Position numbers and translations under genes: made by a program. The notes under the pieces were generated by a model, which worked only from the letters and a program-made list of their open reading frames with translations, was not told where the DNA came from and ran no database searches. From NCBI RefSeq assembly GCF_009932435.1, contig NZ_BJOU01000017.1, positions 186,001 to 250,000 on the forward strand: 64,000 bases of DNA, in the 5' to 3' direction. Of this stretch, positions 52,046-59,557 are shown piece by piece; the stretch's first letter is position 1, and every line of letters begins with the position of its first letter. Source of the DNA: Gordonia crocea. Lineage in GTDB: Bacteria; Actinomycetota; Actinomycetes; Mycobacteriales; Mycobacteriaceae.

Positions 52046-52996
52046 ATGGGCCACATGACACAGAACTGGGATGCCATCATCGTCGGCGGCAGCGCGGCCG
52101 GCCTGTCTGCCGCGCTGTTGCTCGGCCGGGCCCGGCGCCGGGTGCTCGTCGTCGACGACGGAACCCCGCGCAACCGCTTCGCCGACCACATGCACGGCGT
52201 GCTCGGCTGGGAGGGCGAGTCGCCGGCCGCTCTGTTGGCCCGGGGCCGAGCGGACGTGAGTCACTACGACGTGACCATCCGGGCCGGACGTGCCACCGCG
52301 GTCGACGCCGACGATCAGACCGTGACCGTCCACCTCGACGACGGCGACACCGTCGTCGGCCGCGCACTGATCGCCGCGACGGGCCTGACCGACGAGATGC
52401 CCGACATCCCCGGCTTCGCCCAGCGATGGGGCAGCTCGGTGCTGCACTGCCCGTACTGCCACGGCTGGGAGGTCCGCGACGGGCGCCTCGGCGTGCTGGC
52501 ACTCTCGCCGATGGCCGCCCTGCAGGCCCAGCTGATCCGACAGTGGAGCCCCGACCTCACGCTGTTCACCGCGTCGGCGGCGGGCACCCACGATCCGGGC
52601 CCGGACGTACGGGCCCGATTGGCCTCCCGGGGAGTCGCCGTCATCGACACCCCCGTCGTCGAGATCCTCGGCGATGACCCGACGACAATCTCGGGCGTGC
52701 GTCTGGCCGACGGTTCCGTCGTCGGAATCGACGCGGTCTTCGCCTCGCCGGCCCCCCGTCCCAACGACGCCTTCCTCGAGGGACTGCACCTGGACCGGGC
52801 CGACAACCCGATGGGCAACTTCCTCACCGTCGACGGCTTCGGACAGACCAGCCATCCGCTGATCTGGGCGGTGGGCAACATCGTCAATCCGGCTCTGACG
52901 GTGCCGATGTCCATCGGTGCCGCCGCGATGACCGGCGGCATGGTGAACATGTCCCTGATCACGCGGGAGTTCGACGCCGCCCAGGTCGGTGTCTGA
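52046..52996 (+). CDS. Thioredoxin-reductase-like NAD(P)/FAD oxidoreductase
   Basis: A 316-residue flavoprotein with N-terminal FAD motif AIIVGGSAAGLSAALLLGRA, redox-active CPYC (C135, C138) in HCPYCHGWE, and a C-terminal FAD site IWAVGNIVNP. The CPYC pair matches the thioredoxin-reductase family, but it is probably not the housekeeping TrxB, since the NADPH-binding region is shortened. ATG at 52046 or at 52055 (residue 4). It is divergent from an XRE-cupin repressor and 2 nt before the SRPBCC-like gene. Confidence 0.88.
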   Translation: MGHMTQNWDAIIVGGSAAGLSAALLLGRARRRVLVVDDGTPRNRFADHMHGVLGWEGESPAALLARGRADVSHYDVTIRAGRATAVDADDQTVTVHLDDGDTVVGRALIAATGLTDEMPDIPGFAQRWGSSVLHCPYCHGWEVRDGRLGVLALSPMAALQAQLIRQWSPDLTLFTASAAGTHDPGPDVRARLASRGVAVIDTPVVEILGDDPTTISGVRLADGSVVGIDAVFASPAPRPNDAFLEGLHLDRADNPMGNFLTVDGFGQTSHPLIWAVGNIVNPALTVPMSIGAAAMTGGMVNMSLITREFDAAQVGV

Positions 52997-52998
52997 GG

Positions 52999-53466
52999 AT
53001 GGCCGTCGTCTCGATCTCCACCGAACTGCCGCTGTCGGCGGCGCGCGCCCGGGCCATGGCCGCCGTTCCGGAGGTCATGCTGTTCGTCCTCGCCCCGGTC
53101 CTCACCTTCTCGATGGAACAGGCACCCCCGCCCGGTGAGGCGGTCACGCCCGGCTTCACCGCGACGGGTCGCGTGTGGTGGCTCGGCGTCATCCCCAGCT
53201 GGCGGCACACGATCAGCGTCGTGCGCCTCGACGAGTCAGAGGTCTACACCAACGAGCACGGCGGTCCGGTCGACACGTGGAACCACCGGCTGCGATTCGA
53301 GCCGCTCGGCCCGGACCGCTGCCGCTACACCGACGAGATCGAGGTGGCGGACGGGCCGCGCGGGGCGCTGACGCGTGTCTTCGTCCGGCTCATGTTTGCC
53401 CACCGCCACCGCCGGTGGCAGACGCTGGCCGCGGTGGTCAACGCGATCGACACGCCCGCCACCTGA
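52999..53466 (+). CDS. SRPBCC-like small protein
   Basis: A 155-residue protein with the beta-strand pattern of a START/SRPBCC ligand-binding domain: STELPLSAARARAMA at the N-terminus, then TGRVWWLGVIPSWRHTISVV, WNHRLRFEPLGPDRCRYTDE and a long C-terminal helix (LMFAHRHRRWQTLAAVVNAI). Ligand unknown. It starts 2 nt after the flavoprotein stop and is probably in the same XRE-regulated operon. Confidence 0.75.
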   Translation: MAVVSISTELPLSAARARAMAAVPEVMLFVLAPVLTFSMEQAPPPGEAVTPGFTATGRVWWLGVIPSWRHTISVVRLDESEVYTNEHGGPVDTWNHRLRFEPLGPDRCRYTDEIEVADGPRGALTRVFVRLMFAHRHRRWQTLAAVVNAIDTPAT

Positions 53467-53475
53467 CCGGCCCGC

Positions 53476-54639
53476 TCACCCGACGGTGAAGTTGCGGAAC
53501 AACAGCCAGGCCAGACCCAGTCCGACGAGCAGGTTCACCACGGTCGCGCTGCCGAAGACCACCACCGGTCGCCACCCGGCCTCGCGCAGACCGCGCAACG
53601 AGAACTCCAGGCCGATGGCGACGAAAGCGAAGATCAGGAACCAGGTCCGCAGGTCGTTGACCGTGCCGATGGTGGCCTTGGCCCCGCCGAACTGCAGGTA
53701 CAGGGTTCCGACGATGGAGGCCGTGATGAATCCGAGGACGAACTTCGGGAACCGCTCCCACACCTGGGCGACCCCCACCTTCGTCTCCCCGCTGCGCTCA
53801 ACCTTGACCGCGAAATAGAGCGTCAACGCGATCGCGACGATCCCGATCAGCGCGTTCTGCGTCGTCTTGACGATCGTGGCGATCTGCAGCGCCTGCTCAC
53901 CGGCGATGGCGCCGGAGGCGGCCACGGCGGCCGTCGTGTCGATATTGCCGCCGATCCACGCGCCGGCCACCGCGTCGGGCAGGTTCAGTTTGTCCGCCAG
54001 CCAGGGCAGCAGGAAGATCGACGGCAGGGCGAAGGCGATCACCAACGACGCGGCATAGGCGATCTGCTCCTTGCGGGCCTGCACCGCCCCCGCGGCGGCG
54101 ATGGCCGCACTCACCCCGCAAATCGAGACCGCCGAGGCGAGCAGTGCCCGCAGCTTGTCGTCGAGGCCGAGCGCGCCGCTGAGCCACCAGGTGAAGCCGA
54201 AGACGACGGTGATGAGCGCCAGCGCCTGCAGGATCGCCGGGCCGGCCGCGGTGACGAGCACCTTGAGGTTGATCGATGCGCCGAGCAGCACGACGCCGGT
54301 CTTGATGAAGAACTCGGTCCGGAAGCCGGCGGCCAGCTTCTCGCGCAGACCCAGCTTCGTCAGCACGACGTTGCCGAGCAGGCCCAGGGCGATCGCATAG
54401 ACCGGGAACTCGACCGTCTCGCCGATCCGCTCGAACGGGGTCTTCTCCAGCCAGCCCGGCACATTGCTCTCAAGGAACCGGGTGAGCGCGCCCAGGAGTA
54501 CGACGACGAGCACGCCGCCGACCAGCCACGGCCAGGCCCGGTTGACCGCCTCGCCCGACGACCGGTCGGCGCCGGCGGCGGTGATGGCCTCGTTCTCGGT
54601 GGGCAGCGACACCGGGGCTGCCTCCCCTCGCGTGGTCAC
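53476..54639 (-). CDS. YeiH-type putative sulfate/anion exporter (UPF0324)
   Basis: A 387-residue membrane protein with about ten helices and YeiH-family motifs: FFIKTGVVLLGASINLK, AVSICGVSAAIAAAGA, GGNIDTTAAVAASGAI and IVKTTQNALIG. Relatives are annotated as putative sulfate exporters, but function is weakly established. The GTG at 54639 overlaps the stop of the upstream microprotein gene by 4 nt (GTGA), fixing the start. Confidence 0.85.
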   Translation of the reverse strand: MTTRGEAAPVSLPTENEAITAAGADRSSGEAVNRAWPWLVGGVLVVVLLGALTRFLESNVPGWLEKTPFERIGETVEFPVYAIALGLLGNVVLTKLGLREKLAAGFRTEFFIKTGVVLLGASINLKVLVTAAGPAILQALALITVVFGFTWWLSGALGLDDKLRALLASAVSICGVSAAIAAAGAVQARKEQIAYAASLVIAFALPSIFLLPWLADKLNLPDAVAGAWIGGNIDTTAAVAASGAIAGEQALQIATIVKTTQNALIGIVAIALTLYFAVKVERSGETKVGVAQVWERFPKFVLGFITASIVGTLYLQFGGAKATIGTVNDLRTWFLIFAFVAIGLEFSLRGLREAGWRPVVVFGSATVVNLLVGLGLAWLLFRNFTVG

Positions 54640-54764
54640 GGGACCAACCCTCCCGGGATCGCCCCGACCAAGACGAGGGCCAACAGCGTCATCCCCGCAA
54701 TCGTCGCCCACCAGTCCTCGCTGAGCCGGATCGGTCGGCCGCGCTTCTCGTCGCTGTCCGTCAT
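54636..54764 (-). CDS. Single-helix membrane microprotein preceding the YeiH-type gene
   Basis: A 42-residue ORF, MTDSDEKRGRPIRLSEDWW at the N-terminus, then the hydrophobic helix ATIAGMTLLALVLVGAI and PGGLVP. ATG at 54764, or 54770 with two extra residues. Its stop overlaps the exporter GTG (GTGA), and the SEDWWA-helix design resembles small subunits or lead proteins seen before such exporters. It may stabilise the exporter. The evidence is position, composition and coupling; no ribosome site is obvious. Confidence 0.65.
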   Translation of the reverse strand: MTDSDEKRGRPIRLSEDWWATIAGMTLLALVLVGAIPGGLVP

Positions 54765-54961
54765 GCCCATGAGGTTACGAATCACCGGGATGCCCGAACA
54801 CCGTTGCGCTCGTGGCGATTAGAACACCCTCGGTCACGCATCGGCCCACGTAGAAAGACACGGACGAGGTGCACCGTTCCGACCCGGTGAAAACGGACAT
54901 TCCGTAATGGTGCACGATGCTTACAACGCCCTGGTAAGAGGGCGAACAGGGGAGTGGAGCA

Positions 54962-56452
54962 GTGCCAAGGAAGCGCGATGTGGCGGGACGCCAAGCGGTT
55001 CGGCGCCTGATCGTCGGGGTCTCCGTGGCCCCTTGCCTGTCGGTCACGGCCACGGTCGTCGAAAACGCCGGACCACTGGCCGCCGCCGCGCCGCAGAGGA
55101 CCCAGCCCCAGAAGCAGCAGCAGACCCAGCCGGGGCAGCAACAACAACGAAGCACGATCCCGACGAACCTCGACCCGACGACGAAGAAGGAGTGCGTCGG
55201 TTCCCGGTTCGCCACCCTCGGCGTCATCTTCGAATCAGTCTTCGACGCGCTGCTGCCGATCCTGCCCGCCCAGGTCAAGAAGGATGCCCCGGCCATCAAG
55301 GCCAGGGCGCGCGCGGACATGCGCAAGGCCAAGATCTCCACGTTGTGGGTGTCCAACCACCCCTATGACATGGGGGCCAGCGACGCGGACCCGATCATGC
55401 GGTACCGCGACCCGATCTCCCAATTCATCGTCACCCAGCTGGTTCGGATCCGTAGCGGCGAAACGTCGCACGCGATCTCCCTGGACAACCTCACGCTGGC
55501 GCAAGCCGTCGAAACCGTCTACACCTACCTCTACGTCACCGTGCTGGTTCCCGCGACGATCTTCCGGCGCAGCGTGCCCAAGCTGCTCGACGTCGGGCCG
55601 ATCGGTCTCGGCACCCTCATCTCGATCCCCATCATCCTGGGCGTGGTAGGGGTCAACCAGCTCTACAAGCGCATGTCGGTGAACCTCACGATGGCGTGCA
55701 TCGCCTCGGTCACCAAGGCCGAGAAGGAGAACGCCGGCAAGGCCGAGAAGGACCTGCGCTTCGCCTGGGCGGTGCATCCGATGCTGCGCGACGTCGCCAA
55801 CGAGGTGTCAGTCGCCGACGCGGAGAACTGCCGCCACATCGGCACCCTGCCCCTCAAGCGGATCGTCACCCGCACGTCGAACTTCCTGGCCAAGACGAAC
55901 CCGCAGATCGCCCCGCAGCTCAAGGACGTGACGCGGCAACTCGAGGTGTACATGCGCAACACGCGCGTGCATCAGAACGCGATCCCCACCGATCCGGCCG
56001 ATTTCAACACCGCCGAGTGGATCCTCTCGCAGGTCTCCTACATGATCCCCTACGTCGGCGGCGCGCCGATCGAGGCGATCATCGGCCTGCACCGCAACCA
56101 CCTCGACGGCCTCGACTTCCGCGAGACTGTGCCCCTGTCGGAGCTGACCGTCTCGCACACGATCACCGCGGCGTACTACGCCTACGGCCTGACCGCCCAC
56201 ATGGTGGAGCTCGTCTGGAGCCTCGGCGCACCCGACCCGGCGACCCAGCTTTTCGGCGACATCATCGATCCGGGAATGATCCCGAACCTGCTACCGAAGA
56301 CCACCGGCATCCTCACCGCGCCGAATTACTATGGGCTCGTGGTGTACCACAACGTGCTCCGTTCGATCTGCCTCGACGAGGACCGCACCGGCCCGAACAT
56401 CGACAACGGGACGAAGTTCAACCATCGTCGTCGCGGCATCGTGCACTGGTGA
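54962..56452 (+). CDS. Uncharacterised protein with signal-like N-terminus and Gln-rich segment
   Basis: A 496-residue protein I do not recognise. A signal-like region (RRLIVGVSVAPCLSVTATVV) is followed by a Gln/Pro-rich stretch (about 45-62), helical segments, two or three hydrophobic stretches (VYTYLYVTVLVPATIF, LISIPIILGVVGV) and a helical C-terminal half with VSYMIPYVGGAPIEAIIGLH (short: PYVGGAPIEAIIG), HNHLDGLDFRE-like RNHLDGLDFRE and YYGLVVYHNVLRSICLDED. It may be a periplasmic or membrane-associated enzyme. GTG start with GGGGAGTGGAG upstream. Confidence 0.7.
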   Translation: MPRKRDVAGRQAVRRLIVGVSVAPCLSVTATVVENAGPLAAAAPQRTQPQKQQQTQPGQQQQRSTIPTNLDPTTKKECVGSRFATLGVIFESVFDALLPILPAQVKKDAPAIKARARADMRKAKISTLWVSNHPYDMGASDADPIMRYRDPISQFIVTQLVRIRSGETSHAISLDNLTLAQAVETVYTYLYVTVLVPATIFRRSVPKLLDVGPIGLGTLISIPIILGVVGVNQLYKRMSVNLTMACIASVTKAEKENAGKAEKDLRFAWAVHPMLRDVANEVSVADAENCRHIGTLPLKRIVTRTSNFLAKTNPQIAPQLKDVTRQLEVYMRNTRVHQNAIPTDPADFNTAEWILSQVSYMIPYVGGAPIEAIIGLHRNHLDGLDFRETVPLSELTVSHTITAAYYAYGLTAHMVELVWSLGAPDPATQLFGDIIDPGMIPNLLPKTTGILTAPNYYGLVVYHNVLRSICLDEDRTGPNIDNGTKFNHRRRGIVHW

Positions 56453-56456
56453 TCGA

Positions 56457-56687
56457 GTGACCGGCGAAACCATCGTCGTCACGGTCAAGCCGAACAGTCG
56501 CAAGGGGCCGTTGGTCGAGGTTGCCGACGACGGTGCGCTCACCGTCTATGTGCGCGAACCGGCCACCGAGGGCAAAGCCACCAAGGCGGTGGCGCACCTG
56601 CTCGCCAAGCATCTCGGCGTCCCCAAGAGCCGCGTCACCTTGATCGCCGGCGCGACGAGCCGCGTCAAACGATTCCGGGTGGACTAA
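56457..56687 (+). CDS. DUF167 (UPF0235/YggU) protein
   Basis: A 76-residue small alpha/beta protein with the family pattern VTVKPNSRKGPLVE, YVREPATEGKATKAV and VTLIAGATSRVKRFRV. Function unknown. GTG start at 56457, 4 nt after the upstream stop; longer in-frame starts would lie inside the previous gene. Confidence 0.88.
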   Translation: MTGETIVVTVKPNSRKGPLVEVADDGALTVYVREPATEGKATKAVAHLLAKHLGVPKSRVTLIAGATSRVKRFRVD

Positions 56688-56708
56688 CCGGTCCGAGCGG
56701 CTGGCGGA

Positions 56709-56738
56709 CCGGAGATTGAACCACGTCCGAATCTCCGG
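56709..56738. terminator. Hairpin, probable terminator
   Basis: CCGGAGATT (56709-56717) and AATCTCCGG (56730-56738) pair perfectly over 9 bp with a 12-nt loop, 21 nt past the DUF167 stop and before the sulfur operon promoter. Confidence 0.55.
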
Positions 56739-56792
56739 CGCGACAGTCAAAGTCCGGGTGATCGTTAGGTGTTGGACGGCTCGCGGCGCCGA

Positions 56793-56798
56793 TAGGTT
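56793..56798 (+). promoter_or_regulatory. Probable -10 box of the monooxygenase-desulfinase operon
   Basis: TAGGTT lies 6 nt before the ATG at 56805 with no ribosome site; TTGGAC (56772-56777) is a possible -35 with a short 15-nt spacer. Confidence 0.4.
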
Positions 56799-56804
56799 TT
56801 CGGC

Positions 56805-57917
56805 ATGTCGCACAGCTCCTTCACCAGCCCGTCCTCCCCCTGGCCCGTCGATCTGGCCCGGCCGCGCTTCGGTGTCTGGGCCCCGGTGTGGGGCCCGTTC
56901 GCCGCCCAGCACTACCCCGGCGACCGATTCGACGCCAGCTGGGAGTTCAACCGCCGCTACGTGCTCGAGGCCGAACGCCTCGGCTACGACTCGACGCTGG
57001 TGGCCCAGCACAACCTGAACCCGAACGGGCACGAGCTCGCAGAGCTGGAGGCCTGGTCGGGCGCCGCCGCCCTGGCCGCCGTCACCAGCCGGATCGAGAT
57101 CATCGCGGCGATCAAGCCCTACCTGTTCCACCCGGTGTTCCTGGCCAAGATCGCCGCCCAGATCGCCGAGATCGCCGACGGCCGGTTCGCCCTCAACCTG
57201 GTCAACGCCTGGTACAAACCGGAGCTGGAGAAGGCAGGGGTGACCTTTGCCGATCACGACGACCGCTACGCCTACGGCGACGAATGGCTGTCCATCGTCG
57301 CGCCGCTGACCGCCGGCGAGCACGTGACCCACCAGGGCGACAACTTCACCATCGACGACTACGTGCTCGCCCCGGCCGACCCCTCGCGCAAGCCGAAGGT
57401 GTACCTCGGCGGCGAGTCCGAGCCGGCGCGGGACCTGGCCGCCAAGCGCGCCGACGCCTGGTTCATCAACGGCCAGCCCCTCGACGTGGTGCGCGAGCTG
57501 ATCGCCTCCGTCGCCGACCGGCCGCGCACCGGCGACCCGATCGAGTTCGGTCTCTCGGCGTTCGTGATCGCCCGCGAGACCGACGAGGAGGCCCAACGCG
57601 AACTGGAGCTGTTCTGGCGGCTGGCCGAGGAGGACGCCCCCACGTTGGAGGGGGTCTTCGCCAACGCCGACCCGAAGGCCGTCATGTTCGAGACCTTCCG
57701 CAAGTTCCCGCACATCGGCACCAACGGCGGCACGGCGGCCGGGCTCGTCGGCAGTTATGACGACATCGCCGCCCGGCTCGTCGAGTTCTACGACGCCGGG
57801 ATCGCCCTGTTCATGCTGCAGTTCCAGCCGGCCGAGCGGGAGGCCAAGCGGTTCGCCGAACACGTCTTCCCGCGGGTCGCCGCACTGCTGGCCGACCGTG
57901 CCGAGGTGGCGTCGTGA
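56805..57917 (+). CDS. LLM-class flavin-dependent monooxygenase (SfnG/SsuD-like)
   Basis: A 370-residue bacterial-luciferase-like TIM barrel using reduced flavin. Family segments include FGVWAPVWGP, LGYDSTLVAQHNLNP, IAAIKPYLFHPVFLAK, ADGRFALNLVNAWYKPE and KVYLGGESEPARDLAA. It is closest in pattern to sulfone/sulfonate monooxygenases (SfnG, SsuD). It overlaps the DszB-like desulfinase by 4 nt (GTGA), so it probably oxidises an organosulfur compound to the sulfinate that its partner cleaves (inference). Confidence 0.85.
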   Translation: MSHSSFTSPSSPWPVDLARPRFGVWAPVWGPFAAQHYPGDRFDASWEFNRRYVLEAERLGYDSTLVAQHNLNPNGHELAELEAWSGAAALAAVTSRIEIIAAIKPYLFHPVFLAKIAAQIAEIADGRFALNLVNAWYKPELEKAGVTFADHDDRYAYGDEWLSIVAPLTAGEHVTHQGDNFTIDDYVLAPADPSRKPKVYLGGESEPARDLAAKRADAWFINGQPLDVVRELIASVADRPRTGDPIEFGLSAFVIARETDEEAQRELELFWRLAEEDAPTLEGVFANADPKAVMFETFRKFPHIGTNGGTAAGLVGSYDDIAARLVEFYDAGIALFMLQFQPAEREAKRFAEHVFPRVAALLADRAEVAS

Positions 57918-58939
57918 GCGCGGACGTCTGGTTCACCCGGTGCCCGGTCCCGACCGCGTTCTCCCTCGCCGTCAGCACGGGTCGGCTGACCGAGCGGCTG
58001 ACCGGCCTCGACACGGCGTTCCGCTCGCTGGCCACCGCCCACGACGAGGAAACCCGGACCACCCACTTCACCCAGGCCCAGCCCCGGTCGGTCCGCCACG
58101 GCGGGAACATCCCGCCGCTCGTCGCGGCCTCCCGCGGCGCCGACGTCGCCATCATCGGGCTGTCGGTCGCCCCGTCCAACGCGGCACTGCTCGCGCGGCC
58201 GGAATCCGGGATCACGTCCGCAGAAGACCTGCGCGGCAAGGTGATCGGGATTCCGCGACGACTCAACGATCCCGTCGATTTCTGGCGCGCCACGGTTCTG
58301 CAGGGCGTCACCCGGGCGGTGCGCACCGCCGGCCTGACCCTCGACGACGTGGAGTTGCGTGACATCGAGATCGGGCGCAGTTTCGCGTCGGACTCGACCT
58401 CGCGCGACACCGCCGTCGCAACGCTGTGGGACGCCGCGTTCATGCTCGGGTTCCAGCGCGAGGAAAGCGCGGCGTTGTTGTCCGGACGGGTCGACGCGAT
58501 CTTCGCCGAAGGCGCCAACCGCCCGATCACCGAGGCGTTCACCGGGGCCACCGCCGTCGTGGAGGCCGGCGAGACGGCCCACACCGACCCGCGGTTGTCG
58601 TCGAACCTGCGCCCGTTGACGCTCAGCGTCACCGGCGACCTCCTCCGGGCCGACCCGTCCATCGTGGATGCGATCCTCGACGAGACGACCGCGGCCGCCG
58701 TCTGGGCGCAGTCCCAGGCCGACGCGGCCCGTCGGATCATCGCGGCCGAAGTCGGCGTCGCCGAGGAACTGCTCGACCGATCATTCGCGCCCGGCCTGGC
58801 CGCCGAACTCGACGTGTCCCTCGACCCGGACCGGCTCGTGCTGCTGGAGCACCAGATCGCGTTCCTCTACGACCAGGGCTTCCTCGACCGCGCGGTCGAC
58901 GTCGCCGAGGTGGTGGTCGACCGCGCCGCGGTGGCCTGA
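57914..58939 (+). CDS. DszB-like sulfinate desulfinase (periplasmic-binding-protein fold, cytoplasmic)
   Basis: A 341-residue protein without a signal peptide, so not a transporter binding protein. The N-terminal half aligns by eye with DszB of Rhodococcus: CPVP with Cys10, THFTQAQP with His51 and RHGGNIPPL with Arg61/Gly64, matching DszB C27, H60, R70 and G73 with identical His-Arg spacing. DszB releases sulfite from 2-hydroxybiphenyl-2-sulfinate. It overlaps the LLM monooxygenase gene. The substrate here is unknown and no dszA/dszC neighbours are present. Confidence 0.8.
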   Translation: MSADVWFTRCPVPTAFSLAVSTGRLTERLTGLDTAFRSLATAHDEETRTTHFTQAQPRSVRHGGNIPPLVAASRGADVAIIGLSVAPSNAALLARPESGITSAEDLRGKVIGIPRRLNDPVDFWRATVLQGVTRAVRTAGLTLDDVELRDIEIGRSFASDSTSRDTAVATLWDAAFMLGFQREESAALLSGRVDAIFAEGANRPITEAFTGATAVVEAGETAHTDPRLSSNLRPLTLSVTGDLLRADPSIVDAILDETTAAAVWAQSQADAARRIIAAEVGVAEELLDRSFAPGLAAELDVSLDPDRLVLLEHQIAFLYDQGFLDRAVDVAEVVVDRAAVA

Positions 58940-59545
58940 CTACCCCGGCCGGGTAAACGCCTGGCGGGCCGCATCGACCTCGGCACGCGTCTTGCACGCG
59001 TGCTGGTGGTCGTTGATCAGCCCCATCGACTGGATGAACGCGAACGCGGTGGTCGGCCCGACGAACCGCCAGCCACGCTTCTTCAAATCCTTCGACAGCG
59101 CCACCGACGTGGCCGACGTCGTCTTCGTCTGCGGGATGCCGACCTCCCCCGCGTCGGGTTCGAACCGCCAGACGTAGGCCGCCAACGATCCGGCTTCCGC
59201 CTCGAGTTCGACCGCGCGGCGGGCATTGTTGATCGCCGCCTCGATCTTGCCGCGGTGCCGCACGATGCCCGGGTCGGCGAGCATCCGCTCCACGTCCGGC
59301 TCGTCGAACCGCGCCACCGCGTGGAAGTCGAATCCGGCGAACGCGGACCGAAACGCGTCCCGCTTGTTGAGGATCGTCCGCCAGCTCAGGCCGGATTGAA
59401 ACCCCTCGAGGCAGATCTTCTCGAACAGCCTGGTGTCATCGCCGACCGGGAAACCCCACTCGGCATCGTGGTAGGCGAGCAATTCCGGTGCGCCACCGGC
59501 CCACGCGCAGCGCGGGTCCCCGTCGGGGGCGACGAACGGTTCCAT
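58940..59545 (-). CDS. tag: DNA-3-methyladenine glycosylase I
   Basis: A 201-residue base-excision-repair enzyme removing 3-methyladenine. Family features are RCAWAGGAPELLAYHDAEWG (short: CAWAGG...YHDAEWG), FEKICLEGFQSGLSWRTILNKR, IVRHRGKIEAAINNA, and the C-terminal zinc-binding region FVGPTTAFAFIQSMGLINDH with HQHACKTR. Minus-strand TAGACT (59557-59552) lies 6 nt before the ATG. It is convergent with the desulfinase gene. Confidence 0.93.
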   Translation of the reverse strand: MEPFVAPDGDPRCAWAGGAPELLAYHDAEWGFPVGDDTRLFEKICLEGFQSGLSWRTILNKRDAFRSAFAGFDFHAVARFDEPDVERMLADPGIVRHRGKIEAAINNARRAVELEAEAGSLAAYVWRFEPDAGEVGIPQTKTTSATSVALSKDLKKRGWRFVGPTTAFAFIQSMGLINDHQHACKTRAEVDAARQAFTRPG

Positions 59546-59551
59546 GCGGTG

Positions 59552-59557
59552 AGTCTA
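59552..59557 (-). promoter_or_regulatory. Probable -10 box of tag
   Basis: TAGACT on the minus strand ends 6 nt before the ATG at 59545; no Shine-Dalgarno. Confidence 0.4.

Noticed and set aside
56696-56780. Sequence recalling a tRNA-Ser/Leu or tRNA-Sec D arm (GTCCGAGCGGCTGG)
   Set aside because: No pairing anticodon stem, T arm or acceptor stem can be formed; the local repeats are better explained as a hairpin terminator.
57914-58939. ABC transporter substrate-binding protein (SsuA/TauA)
   Set aside because: There is no signal peptide or lipobox and no permease/ATPase gene nearby, while the DszB catalytic residues are present.
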